A DNA stretch of 64,000 nt from Mycolicibacterium tusciae (lineage in GTDB: Bacteria; Actinomycetota; Actinomycetes; Mycobacteriales; Mycobacteriaceae): the NCBI RefSeq assembly GCF_002086795.1, contig NZ_MVIM01000002.1:1-64000 (forward strand). The letters are read 5' to 3'. The notes under the pieces are model-generated. The model saw only the letters and a list, made by a program, of their open reading frames with translations, ran no database searches and was not told where the DNA came from. The position numbers and the translations under genes were made by a program. Of this stretch, positions 41,432 through 50,094 are shown one piece after another. Each line of letters begins with the position of its first letter. Positions within the stretch are counted from its first letter, which is position 1.

Positions 41432-42766
41432 CTAACCGAGAATCCGCTCGGCTTCGCGTACCCCGCTCAGGTACGCGCCGTGGACGGTGCCGAAGAACTC
41501 CGCGTTGGTGGCCTCTCCAGCGAACGCGAGTCGGTCGTTCGCCGGTTCGGCGAGAGCATCCATATCGTCGGGACTCGAGCCGACGGCGATGAAGCTGTAC
41601 GAACCGCGCGCGTACGGGTCTGCGGCCCAACGGGTGACCAGCGATCCGGTCGGGGCCGGTGCATTCAGCGCCGTCACCACCTGGGCCACCGCATCCTGAT
41701 CGGAAAGGACTTCTCGCTCACGCGCATCCGAACCGCCACGCAGGCCGATCAACAACGGCGCAGCGGCGAATGTCTCACCGTTGATCAGGAACGGCACCGG
41801 CTGCTGGCTGCCGACGAGCCCGATCACGTCGGCGTCCGGCCAGAACGGCTCATCGAACTTGAGCACCACTTTGTCGAGCAGGCCGAACCCCAGACGTTCG
41901 ATCGCCGCCCGCTTCTCGTCGGGCAGCGGCGGGTCGAACGCGATCGTGCCCGCCTTCAGCACACCCAGCGGAATGGTGACGATCGCACGGTCCGCCTCGA
42001 CAGCGCCCTGAGACGTCTCGATCCGCACGCCTGAGCCGCCGTAGCTGACGCGCTTGACCTCGGTGCTCAGTCGGATGGTCAGCCCGCGCGCAAGATGCTG
42101 CACCAGTTGGGTGTATCCGCCGGGCAAAATCAGATCAGGTCCGCCGAACTCGCCTTCGTTGCCCAACCACTTGAGCGACAGTTCTTCTGGGTCGGCCGCA
42201 TACTCGCCGACGATCTCGCTGGCCACACTCCACCGGACGAGCGGATCGTTGATATCGGCGACCTCGGAGAGTCCGGTGGCGACCGACTCGTCCACTCCCG
42301 CGTCTTCGCTCAGCACTCCAAGCTCGTTGGTGATCTCCTGCCAGCGCTGCAGGGCGGCTTGCACGACCTCCGCGGCAAGTTCGCGGCCGTCCTGGAATAT
42401 CACGGGCTTGTCGAAGTCGGTCTCGACGCGCCGCGCGTTGACCTGGTCGGCGAGTTCGGTGATCGGGTTGCCCTCGGGACCGTGGATCCATGCCGCACCG
42501 AGATCGATCGGCACACCGAGCGTCGTATCAGTCCACGTGCGGCCGCCGAGGCGGTCACGCGCTTCCACCACAGTGACGTCCATGCCCGCGTCGGTAAGAC
42601 GCCGTGCGGCGGCAAGGCCGGCCATGCCTGCACCGATCACCACAATGCGCTCTTTCGACCCATCCGGCGCTTTCGGCGCGTCGCCACTGCTGCTACACGC
42701 TGGAAGCAGTTGCGAGGCCGCAAGCGCGCCGCAACCCAGCGTGAACGCACGCCGGGAAAGCTGCAT
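41432..42766 (-). CDS. exported flavin amine oxidase (Tat lipoprotein)
   Basis: 444 residues. The N-terminus has a twin-arginine motif SRRAFTLG (Arg5-Arg6) and a lipobox LPAC (Cys24), so a folded, FAD-loaded enzyme should be exported and lipid-anchored. The FAD motif VVIGAGMAGLAAARRL and VEARDRLGGRTWT, then C-terminal LAFAGEATNAEFFGTVHGA match polyamine/monoamine oxidases. It would oxidise an amine outside the membrane, making hydrogen peroxide and an aldehyde. Confidence 0.88.
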   Translation of the reverse strand: MQLSRRAFTLGCGALAASQLLPACSSSGDAPKAPDGSKERIVVIGAGMAGLAAARRLTDAGMDVTVVEARDRLGGRTWTDTTLGVPIDLGAAWIHGPEGNPITELADQVNARRVETDFDKPVIFQDGRELAAEVVQAALQRWQEITNELGVLSEDAGVDESVATGLSEVADINDPLVRWSVASEIVGEYAADPEELSLKWLGNEGEFGGPDLILPGGYTQLVQHLARGLTIRLSTEVKRVSYGGSGVRIETSQGAVEADRAIVTIPLGVLKAGTIAFDPPLPDEKRAAIERLGFGLLDKVVLKFDEPFWPDADVIGLVGSQQPVPFLINGETFAAAPLLIGLRGGSDAREREVLSDQDAVAQVVTALNAPAPTGSLVTRWAADPYARGSYSFIAVGSSPDDMDALAEPANDRLAFAGEATNAEFFGTVHGAYLSGVREAERILG

Positions 42767-42815
42767 GGTTCGAGAGAGTAGCTTGCCACCGCCGACATCA
42801 CGGCCATATTGACGG

Positions 42816-43832
42816 CTACGTCAGAACGGCGAAGATCTCGGCCACCGAACCAGCCTTCAGCTCGCGAAATCCGGTCCCGGCCCAGACGTTCACACCGTGC
42901 GGATCGCCTGCGCGCACCGCCGCCGCCCGGACCGGACTGGTCAGATAGTGCACCTCCGGGTAGCCGAACGGCGCCTCGGGTTCGTGCTCGTCGATGAACC
43001 GGTTCCGCAGCCCACGTGCATAGCGTCCGGAAAACGACCGGGTGACAACGGTTTCGGTGAACTGCGGATCCGTCAGCGCGGCGCGGTGCACGGGACTACT
43101 GCCGGCTTCGTCGGCCAGCAGGAACGCCGTGCCCAGTTGTGCCGCAACCGCGCCGGCGTCCACGACCTGCCGAATGTCGTCAGCGGTGGACAGCCCGCCC
43201 GCCGCGATCACCGGAATATCGGCGTCATGCTTGAGCGCCGTCAGAAGTTGGTCCAGCGGTTCGGATGTCGGCTGCGCCGACGGGTCGAACGTCCCGCGAT
43301 GTCCGCCCGCTGACGGGCCCTGCGCCGCCAACACATCGACGCCCGCCGCCACGGCCACCTGCGCCTCCGACACCGTCGTCACGGTGCCGACGGTCGTGAT
43401 ACCGGCGTCGCGTAGTCGTCTGCATTCGTCCGCGCTCGGCACGCCGAACGTGAAGGACGCCACGTCGGGGCGCAGGTCCAGCAGCACCTCGATTTTCGCG
43501 GCCCACGCGTCGTCGTCGAACCGCGGGGAGCCGAGGGTCGCGCCGTAGCGCAGCTCCTCGGTTGCCAGCGCCTTGGCATATGCCTCGATGGCGGCGGGCG
43601 TTCCCGCACTTGGCTGTGGCGCAAACAGATTGGCGCCGACGGGCCCGGCCGTCAGCCGGCGCGCCTTGGTGATGCGTTCGGCGAATACTTCGGCCGTCAG
43701 GTACCCCGCGGGGACGAACCCGAGGCCGCCGGCCTCGGATCCCGCGGCGGCGAGTTCGGGCGTCGACGGCCCACCGGCCATCGGCGCAACGATGATCGGG
43801 ACCGTGAGGTCGCGAAGATCGAATGCACTCAT
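42816..43832 (-). CDS. nitronate monooxygenase-like flavoprotein
   Basis: 338 residues, FMN-dependent TIM barrel. IIVAPMAGGPSTPELAAAGSEAG at the N-terminus, AQGPSAGGHRGTF with the catalytic-type His and IPVIAAGGLSTADDIRQVVD are family motifs. Members oxidise alkyl nitronates such as propionate-3-nitronate, or act as enoyl-ACP reductases. It begins right next to the GNAT stop codon, so the two may be co-transcribed. Confidence 0.85.
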   Translation of the reverse strand: MSAFDLRDLTVPIIVAPMAGGPSTPELAAAGSEAGGLGFVPAGYLTAEVFAERITKARRLTAGPVGANLFAPQPSAGTPAAIEAYAKALATEELRYGATLGSPRFDDDAWAAKIEVLLDLRPDVASFTFGVPSADECRRLRDAGITTVGTVTTVSEAQVAVAAGVDVLAAQGPSAGGHRGTFDPSAQPTSEPLDQLLTALKHDADIPVIAAGGLSTADDIRQVVDAGAVAAQLGTAFLLADEAGSSPVHRAALTDPQFTETVVTRSFSGRYARGLRNRFIDEHEPEAPFGYPEVHYLTSPVRAAAVRAGDPHGVNVWAGTGFRELKAGSVAEIFAVLT

Positions 43833-44357
43833 CTACTTCACCGCCTTGGCGAACAGCAGGCAGTCCTGCGGTTCCTCGCTGATATTGGGTAGTGCGGTGT
43901 AACGCCGCAGCCGGCCTTCCAGGGTGAGCCCGTTGCGTTCCAGCACTCTCGCCGACGGGGTGTTGTCGACGTGGCAATACGCCGAGACTCGGTACACGAC
44001 TGGATCGCGTTCGGCGCTGTCGAGCACGAGCTGCACCGCTTCCGACATGAGCCCCCGCCCCCACCATTGCCGACCCAGGTAGTAACCGAAGTCGACGATG
44101 TGTGGTTGCGGGCGCCGCCACCCGATGACACCTATCACGGTCTCATCTTGACTCAGAGTGATCAGCCGTGTGGTCTCCCCGCCGACGTTGAGCACCTCAG
44201 TGATGACGCGCCTGGTCTCCTCGACATTCCGGTGCGGTCGCCACGACATATGCCGCGACACCTCGGGGTCCGACGCGATCTCGAACAACGGTTCTGCGTC
44301 ATCGAGGGTGGGTGCTCGCAGCGTCACCCGTGGACCTCGGAAGTGGGCGTGCGACAT
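43833..44357 (-). CDS. GNAT-family N-acetyltransferase
   Basis: About 174 residues, RimJ/RimL type: RVTLRAPTLDDAEPLFEI at the N-terminus, GYYLGRQWWGRGLMSEAV (CoA-binding loop), and NTPSARVLERNGLTLEGRLR. The ATG at 44357 lies 6 nt after GGAG; ATG 44372 is possible, further upstream frames overlap the divergent VOC gene. Substrate unknown. Confidence 0.82.
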   Translation of the reverse strand: MSHAHFRGPRVTLRAPTLDDAEPLFEIASDPEVSRHMSWRPHRNVEETRRVITEVLNVGGETTRLITLSQDETVIGVIGWRRPQPHIVDFGYYLGRQWWGRGLMSEAVQLVLDSAERDPVVYRVSAYCHVDNTPSARVLERNGLTLEGRLRRYTALPNISEEPQDCLLFAKAVK

Positions 44358-44412
44358 CGCTCCATCGTGCATTGTTGCCGCCCCCACGTGAACGGTGGTT
44401 GACTGGATTGAC

Positions 44413-44805
44413 ATGGCAATCACGTTCAACCACACCATCGTCGCCGCGAAGGACCGCGAACAATCGGCCCGGTTTTTCACCGACCTCTTCGGTCTACCGG
44501 CCGCCAAGGAGTTCGGACCGTTTCTCGTCGTCGAGCTCAATCACGGCGCCAGCCTCGACTACGCCCAGGTGGGCGGTGACGAGGAGATCCGCCCGCAGCA
44601 CTACGCGTTCCTGGTGTCCGAGGACGAGTTCGACGCCATCTACGGGCGCATCCGCGAACGGAATCTGCAGCACTGGGCGGACCCCAGGGGCAGCCGGCCC
44701 GGCGAGATCAATCACAACGACGGCGGTCGCGGCGTGTACTTTCAGGATCCCGGCGGGCACTATCTCGAGATCATCACCCGCCCCTACGGATCCGGGACGG
44801 GCTGA
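44413..44805 (+). CDS. VOC-family protein
   Basis: 130 residues. FNHTIVAAKDREQSARFFTDLFG, then YFQDPGGHYLEIITRPYG at the end. Metal ligand positions His4-like and Glu (YLEI) fit. It ends 32 nt inside the convergent mycothiol-dependent gene, the longest tail overlap in the window. Confidence 0.8.
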   Translation: MAITFNHTIVAAKDREQSARFFTDLFGLPAAKEFGPFLVVELNHGASLDYAQVGGDEEIRPQHYAFLVSEDEFDAIYGRIRERNLQHWADPRGSRPGEINHNDGGRGVYFQDPGGHYLEIITRPYGSGTG

Positions 44806-45433
44806 TTCGCGAGGAGAGCAGCTCCACACCGTCACCGCGCAGTGCTGACAACATGCGTGGCCGGCTCCCCAGAACGGACACCAGCTCGGTGCCGCGCCCC
44901 TCGACGAGCGGGCCGCTGTCGCCGTGACCCCACTCGACATCGGTGGCGCGCAGTCGCAGTCCCCTGCTGTTGTGAAACGCGGGTACGAACGGATTGGGAA
45001 GCGCTACTTGCGTATTGAGCACCGCCACCACGGCCTCGCCCGAAATCTGCGGTGCACGATCGAGCGCGAACAGGATGTCGAGTTCATGGGTGATGTGGTC
45101 GCCCAGTAGCAGTCGAGGCGGAAAGATGCGGCCGAGGCCACGAGGCCGAGCCACCAGCTCCCCGAATTCGTCGAGCAGTTCTGCTGGGCCCCGAGCCGCG
45201 GCGAGCGCGCCGGCCATCGCGGTGTTCGCACGGTCGAATGAGACGCCGTGGCTGAGTATCTCGCGCATCATCCCGGCGACGCGCAACCGGTAGCCGATGA
45301 CGAGATGCGCCAGCACCTCGTGGTTCGTCCATTCCTCGCACAGGCTCGGCCGCGCCCACTCGTCGGGTCCGAGACCGACCGCCAGCGCACGGAATCGTTC
45401 GTCGTTGCTGCGCAACATGTCACGCACAGACAT
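44774..45433 (-). CDS. maleylpyruvate isomerase-family, mycothiol-dependent protein
   Basis: 219 residues. The N-terminal four-helix DinB-like half shows EWARPSLCEEWTNHEVLAHLV, in which the His residues serve as metal ligands; the second half (LRLRATDVEWGHG) is the MDMPI C-terminal domain. Such proteins use mycothiol with a divalent metal. Start ATG 45433 overlaps the upstream hydrolase stop by 14 nt. Confidence 0.78.
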   Translation of the reverse strand: MSVRDMLRSNDERFRALAVGLGPDEWARPSLCEEWTNHEVLAHLVIGYRLRVAGMMREILSHGVSFDRANTAMAGALAAARGPAELLDEFGELVARPRGLGRIFPPRLLLGDHITHELDILFALDRAPQISGEAVVAVLNTQVALPNPFVPAFHNSRGLRLRATDVEWGHGDSGPLVEGRGTELVSVLGSRPRMLSALRGDGVELLSSRISPSRIRRGG

Positions 45434-46322
45434 CGAGATGCTCCTGCAGGAAGGCCGTCTGGTCGGCGAGAACCTGGCTGACGAGCGGCGGATGGTATAT
45501 GGCGAAGTGGTCGGAGTCGTAGTGGCGGGCGACGCCGCGAGGAGCCCGGTGCGCGACGAGTTCGGCGTAGCGGGGGTCCATGAGGTTCTCGCGGTCGCAC
45601 ACGCACACCAGCAACGGCGCCTCGATTTCGCGTGCATGCCGCAGCGCCGATGTCGTCACCATGGCCAGCGCGCCGGCGGCGGCGATCCGGTTGTCGAACC
45701 GCCCGCCGGGCGGCACGGTGGAGTTCCAGCCGGTCTCGGCACCGGCGACGGTGACCATCGCGAATCCTCCCGGCGGTCCCACGATCGGCACGTAGCGGCG
45801 ACCACGCGCCGTGGCGAGACGCACCAGGTCCTCGGTGATCGCCGGTGCGAGGCGCAACGCCGCGAGCAGTCCGAGTCGGCGGGCCGCACCCGGCCCGTGC
45901 ACGATCGGGCATTGCACCACCGCGACGGCGACGTCGTCGCGGGCAGCGGCGACCCTGATCACGTTCATACCGCCGAGGCTGGTGCCCCACAGCCCGACGC
46001 GTGCGGCGTCGATGTCGGATCGACGGCCAAGATGGCCGATGGCCGCGACGACGTCCTGGCACTGGTTCCGCGTCGAGATATGTTGGCGCGGTTGACCGTC
46101 GGACGCACCGGTATTCCGATAGTCGAACGCCAGAGTGGCGATACCCGCCGCTGCGAAGTGCTGTTCGTACTGAGCCAGCATCATGTCGTGGGTCGCCCCC
46201 AGCCCGTGGACCAGCACGACGGCCGGGTGCGGTCCCGCCGCTTGGGGCACCGTCAGCCAGGCCGCACAGCGTGTGCCGCGGGACTCGAAGTCCACGCGTT
46301 CGGTCGGGATCGTCGCCGTCAT
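45420..46322 (-). CDS. alpha/beta hydrolase under TetR control
   Basis: 300 residues. VVLVHGLGATHDMM, nucleophile GTSLGGMNV, and a His near YDSDHFAIYHPP fit the fold of dienelactone hydrolase/acetyl-esterase-like enzymes. The ATG at 46322 is 6 nt after AAGGAG; the ATG at 46328 is too close to it. The promoter overlaps a perfect inverted repeat, and the TetR gene is divergent, so expression is probably induced by a substrate. Confidence 0.85.
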   Translation of the reverse strand: MTATIPTERVDFESRGTRCAAWLTVPQAAGPHPAVVLVHGLGATHDMMLAQYEQHFAAAGIATLAFDYRNTGASDGQPRQHISTRNQCQDVVAAIGHLGRRSDIDAARVGLWGTSLGGMNVIRVAAARDDVAVAVVQCPIVHGPGAARRLGLLAALRLAPAITEDLVRLATARGRRYVPIVGPPGGFAMVTVAGAETGWNSTVPPGGRFDNRIAAAGALAMVTTSALRHAREIEAPLLVCVCDRENLMDPRYAELVAHRAPRGVARHYDSDHFAIYHPPLVSQVLADQTAFLQEHLDVCA

Positions 46323-46336
46323 CACCATCTCCTTAT

Positions 46337-46383
46337 AAGTACGTTGTACGTATGGCTTAGACTGCTTCACGTACAACGTACTT
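46337..46383. promoter_or_regulatory. operator: paired 15-bp inverted repeats between hydrolase and TetR
   Basis: AAGTACGTTGTACGT (46337-46351) and its perfect reverse complement ACGTACAACGTACTT (46369-46383) are 17 bp apart. Each arm is itself nearly palindromic (TACGT-TGT-ACGTA), so two TetR dimers could bind. For the hydrolase, TTGTAC (46371-46376) and ATACGT (46348-46353) with a 17-nt spacer form a promoter inside the operator. Confidence 0.75.
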
Positions 46384-46398
46384 GTCAAGGAGTCCGAA

Positions 46399-47040
46399 TT
46401 GCGTGCACGGTTCACCACCGACGAGATCGCGGCCGCGGCACTCGGCATCGTCGACGATGCCGGGGTCGGCGCGTTGAGCATGCGGGCACTTGCCGCCGCG
46501 CTGGGCACCGGTCCGATGACGGTCTACAACTACGTGCCAGACAAGGAAGGCCTCGAGGAACTCGTCGTCGCCGCGGTCGTGGCCAAGGTGCGGATACCCG
46601 AGCCGACCGCGAACTGGATCGACGACGTCTACGCCGTTGCCGAGGCGATGTGGCTGGGTATCCGTGCGCATCCGGCCGCCATCCCGTTGGTGCTGACCCG
46701 GCGCACGTCCTCGGCAACCGGGTTCGCCGTGGTCGATGCGCTCATCGCGGCCCTCGGCCGCGGGGGACTCTCCGATCCCGATCGCCTCGCGGCTTTCCAC
46801 GCCGTCCTCGCGTTGGTGGTCGGCGCGGCCCAGTCCGAACTCGCCGGGCCGTTCACGCGTGGACGCGACGCGCGCGACGCCGCCGCACGGATCGGATCGA
46901 CGGCGGGTGCGGACCATCAGCACGTGGAAGCGCTCTCTCACGTCGCCCGCGAGGTGTCGGTGGAAGAGGACTTCGCACAGGGTCTGCGCATGCTGCTCGA
47001 CGGGATCGCCGTGCGGGGCAGGAAGCGACGCCGGGGTTAG
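46399..47040 (+). CDS. TetR-family regulator
   Basis: 213 residues. [40 protein letters not shown] is the DNA-binding domain, and the C-terminus resembles the TetR_C (tetracycline-type) domain. Start TTG at 46399 behind AAGGAG; no in-frame ATG/GTG fits better. It controls the divergent hydrolase and itself through the paired operators. Confidence 0.85.
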   Translation: MRARFTTDEIAAAALGIVDDAGVGALSMRALAAALGTGPMTVYNYVPDKEGLEELVVAAVVAKVRIPEPTANWIDDVYAVAEAMWLGIRAHPAAIPLVLTRRTSSATGFAVVDALIAALGRGGLSDPDRLAAFHAVLALVVGAAQSELAGPFTRGRDARDAAARIGSTAGADHQHVEALSHVAREVSVEEDFAQGLRMLLDGIAVRGRKRRRG

Positions 47041-47513
47041 CCCAGTGAGTGGCCGCGGCTTTCTTCCTGCGCGCGGTAGTCGTCGGCCAGCCTGCCGACG
47101 TGTTTGGGCAGGGTGCCCGCGGCGACCTCGGCGAGGCTGGTCTGTTCGAGCACCGACCGCATGCTGGCCCGCAGCGCCCGCCAGACGTCGGTCAGCGCTG
47201 CTGTCGGTCCGGAGTACGGGAGGTCACCGAGTCCGATGTCACGCACGCTGGCCAGTGGACCGTCGATGCACCTCAGCACGTCGGCGATGCTGATGTCGGC
47301 GGCACGACGAGCCAGCGTGTACCCGCCGTCGCGGCCGCGGTGGCTGCGCACGAGGCGATCGGTACGCAGGTCGGAAAGGATGTCGACGAGGAATTGGGCC
47401 GGGATGCCTTGCGCCTTGGCCAGGTCGTCGGTCTTGACGACCTCACCGTCGTCGGCGGTGGCGAGCTGAATCATCGCGCGGACGGCGTATTCAGCTTTGG
47501 CCGACATCCGCAT
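47037..47513 (-). CDS. Rrf2-family regulator, last gene of the cys operon
   Basis: 158 residues. [38 protein letters not shown] and [21 protein letters not shown] are Rrf2 winged-helix motifs. The three Cys that hold the iron-sulfur cluster in IscR/NsrR are missing (only LRCIDG has one), so another signal, for example a sulfur metabolite, is likely. It matches Rv1287 next to the cys genes in M. tuberculosis. Eight bases after cysQ. Confidence 0.9.
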   Translation of the reverse strand: MRMSAKAEYAVRAMIQLATADDGEVVKTDDLAKAQGIPAQFLVDILSDLRTDRLVRSHRGRDGGYTLARRAADISIADVLRCIDGPLASVRDIGLGDLPYSGPTAALTDVWRALRASMRSVLEQTSLAEVAAGTLPKHVGRLADDYRAQEESRGHSLG

Positions 47514-47521
47514 GAGCCCAG

Positions 47522-48253
47522 TCAATCACGTGTGACCGCGAGCACCGCCGCTGCGAGCTCGGGTCGGCACACCACCACGTCGGGTAATCGTGGGTCGCGC
47601 CTGTTGTAGGTGAGGGGTGAGCCGTCGATGCGTGAGGTGTGCAGGCCCGCTGCGCGGGCCACCGCGACCGGGGCCGCCGAATCCCATTCGTACTGTCCGC
47701 CGGCATGGACGTACACGTCGGACAGACCTTGCACCACCGAGGCCACCTTGGCGCCCGCCGAGCCCATTTCGACCAGGACGCCGCCCAGCGCGTCACGCAC
47801 GGCCAGCGCCACCGCGGGCGGCCGGGTGCGCGAGACCACCACTCGCGGTTGCCCTGGAGCAGCCGGTGGTGCGCTGACATTCGGGGTGGCGAGCGTGATG
47901 CCCTGCGCCGGAAGGGCAACCGCACCTGCGACCAGTTCACCCGCCTGCCACAGAGCGACGTGCACCGCCCAGTCGTCACGCCCCGACTCCGAGAACTCGC
48001 GGGTGCCGTCGAGCGGATCGACAATCCACACGCGGTCGGCGGACAGGCGAACCGGGTCGTCGGCACCCTCTTCCGACAACACCGCGTCGTTCGGCCGCTC
48101 GGCGGCCAGCGCTGCCATCAGGAAGTCGTGGGACCGCTTGTCCCCCGCCGCCTTTCGCTCGTCCTGAGTGGCCTCGGCCAGCTCGTCGCGAACCTCGAGC
48201 AGCAGGTTGCCCGCCTCCGTCGCCAGGCGCGCGGCGACGTCGTGATCACTCAC
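47522..48253 (-). CDS. cysQ: 3'(2'),5'-bisphosphate nucleotidase CysQ
   Basis: 243 residues, inositol-monophosphatase fold. Metal-binding [22 protein letters not shown] and [16 protein letters not shown] are complete. It hydrolyses PAP left after PAPS-dependent sulfate reduction or transfer. GTG start overlaps the cysNC stop by 4 nt. In M. tuberculosis cysQ (Rv2131c) lies elsewhere, so its place here in the operon is notable. Confidence 0.92.
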   Translation of the reverse strand: MSDHDVAARLATEAGNLLLEVRDELAEATQDERKAAGDKRSHDFLMAALAAERPNDAVLSEEGADDPVRLSADRVWIVDPLDGTREFSESGRDDWAVHVALWQAGELVAGAVALPAQGITLATPNVSAPPAAPGQPRVVVSRTRPPAVALAVRDALGGVLVEMGSAGAKVASVVQGLSDVYVHAGGQYEWDSAAPVAVARAAGLHTSRIDGSPLTYNRRDPRLPDVVVCRPELAAAVLAVTRD

Positions 48254-50094
48254 TGCTTGCTCTCCAGCAGTTCGACCACCCTGTCGGCCAGCTCATCGGG
48301 CGTGAGTTCCGGGGTGAGCCGCAGGTCGGGATTCTTGGGCCGTTGATACGGGCTGTCGATCCCGGTGAAGTGGGTGATCTCACCCGAGCGCGCCTTTGCG
48401 TACAGCCCCTTTGGATCACGGCGCTCGCAGTCTTCCAGCGGGGTGTCGCAGAAGACCTCGAAGAAGTCGAGACCGGCCTCATTGGTGAGCCGCCGCGCCA
48501 GCGCCCGATGCTCTTCGAGCGGGCTGATGGCGGGCACGAGCACAACCTGCCCGGAGTCGGCGAGGATGGCCGCGATATGGGCCAGCCGACGCTGATTCTC
48601 CGCACGGTCCGCCATCGAGAACCCGAGGTCGGCGTTGAGTCCGTGGCGCAGATTATCGCCGTCGAGAACATAAGCCGGGCAGCCCTTTTCGAGCAACTTC
48701 TGCTCGACGAGCATCGCGACCGAGGACTTTCCGGAGCCGGACAGCCCGGTGAACCACACGGTCCTGCCCTTGGACAGCCGGTCTTCTGCTTTGCACAGCG
48801 ACTCGTGACGCACAGTGTTCGGGCTCGACGCGCGGGTCGTGATTTGCGGCAGGATCATGCCGGCCGCGACGGTGCCGTTGGTGTTCGGGTCGATCAGGAT
48901 GAACGAACCGGTGGCAGCATTGCGGCTGTACTCGTCGAGCAGCAGCGGCACCTGGGTGCGCAACGAAATGCGGCCGAGCTCATTGAGTTTGAGCGCCGTG
49001 GCCGACTTGTCCCGATGCAGTGTGTTGACGTCGAGGCGGTAGTCCAGGGCCGTTACCTTGGCCCGCGTGGTGCGGGTCGTGTGCTTCACGATGTAGTCGC
49101 GGCCGGGTTCCAGCGAAGCCTCGTCGGCCATCCAACACACCGTGGCGTCGAATTCCTTTGCCACTCTCGGCTGATTGTTCGGCCGGGCGATCAGGTCGCC
49201 GCGCGAGATGTCGATGTCGTCGGCCAGGCTGATCGAAACGGCCATCGGGGGGAACGCCTCCTGGACCGGTCCCCCTGGCCCTTCGATCTTGGTGATACGA
49301 CTCGTCTTACCGGTGGGCAGCACGACGACCTCGTCGCCCGGACGCATGACGCCACTGGCCACCGTGCCCGCATAGCTGCGGTGGTCGGCGTGCTCGTGGG
49401 TCTGCGGCCGAATCACATACTGCACCGGAAAACGCACATCGACCAGATTGCGATCGCCGGCGATGTACACCTCTTCGAGGTGCGACAGCAGGGCGGGCCC
49501 GTCGTACCACGGGGTGACATCGGACTTGGTGACGACATTGTCGCCGTTGAGCGCCGACAACGGAATGGTCGTCACATCGTGGATGTCGAGGCGCGCCGCG
49601 AACTCGTGGAAGTCTTCGCGAATCTTGTTGAAACGCTCCTCATCCCAGTCGACAAGGTCCATCTTGTTGACCGCCAGCACGATGTGCCGGATGCCGAGCA
49701 GTGAGGCCAGGAAGGCGTGCCGACGCGACTGCTCGAGCAGGCCGTGCCGGGCGTCGACGAGCACGATCGCCAGCTGGGCCGTCGAGGTTCCGGTCACCAT
49801 GTTCCGCGTGTACTGGATGTGGCCCGGCGTGTCGGCGATGATGAACTTGCGTTTGGACGTGGCGAAGTAGCGGTACGCAACGTCGATCGTGATGCCTTGC
49901 TCGCGCTCGGCGCGCAGGCCGTCGGTCACCAAAGCCAGGTCGGTGTAGTCATGTCCGCGTTCTTTGGAGGTGCGCTCGACGGCGGCGAGCTGATCCTCCA
50001 TGACGGCCTTGGAGTCGTAGAGCAACCGGCCGATGAGGGTCGACTTCCCGTCGTCGACGGAACCGGCGGTCGCGATGCGCAGTAACGTCGCCAT
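48250..50094 (-). CDS. cysNC: bifunctional sulfate adenylyltransferase subunit 1 / APS kinase
   Basis: 614 residues. The GTPase domain AGSVDDGKSTLIGRLLYD, ADTPGHIQYTRNM and NKMDLVDW couples GTP hydrolysis to APS formation by CysD; residues about 440-614 are an APS kinase with GLSGSGKSSVAMLVE, so the protein also makes PAPS. It shares one base with the cysD stop and overlaps cysQ, giving a coupled operon. Confidence 0.96.
   Translation of the reverse strand: MATLLRIATAGSVDDGKSTLIGRLLYDSKAVMEDQLAAVERTSKERGHDYTDLALVTDGLRAEREQGITIDVAYRYFATSKRKFIIADTPGHIQYTRNMVTGTSTAQLAIVLVDARHGLLEQSRRHAFLASLLGIRHIVLAVNKMDLVDWDEERFNKIREDFHEFAARLDIHDVTTIPLSALNGDNVVTKSDVTPWYDGPALLSHLEEVYIAGDRNLVDVRFPVQYVIRPQTHEHADHRSYAGTVASGVMRPGDEVVVLPTGKTSRITKIEGPGGPVQEAFPPMAVSISLADDIDISRGDLIARPNNQPRVAKEFDATVCWMADEASLEPGRDYIVKHTTRTTRAKVTALDYRLDVNTLHRDKSATALKLNELGRISLRTQVPLLLDEYSRNAATGSFILIDPNTNGTVAAGMILPQITTRASSPNTVRHESLCKAEDRLSKGRTVWFTGLSGSGKSSVAMLVEQKLLEKGCPAYVLDGDNLRHGLNADLGFSMADRAENQRRLAHIAAILADSGQVVLVPAISPLEEHRALARRLTNEAGLDFFEVFCDTPLEDCERRDPKGLYAKARSGEITHFTGIDSPYQRPKNPDLRLTPELTPDELADRVVELLESKQ

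Noticed and set aside
45297..47048. 583-aa plus-strand frame over the hydrolase and TetR genes
   Set aside because: Antisense and out-of-frame shadow; the real genes have complete motifs and ribosome-binding sites.
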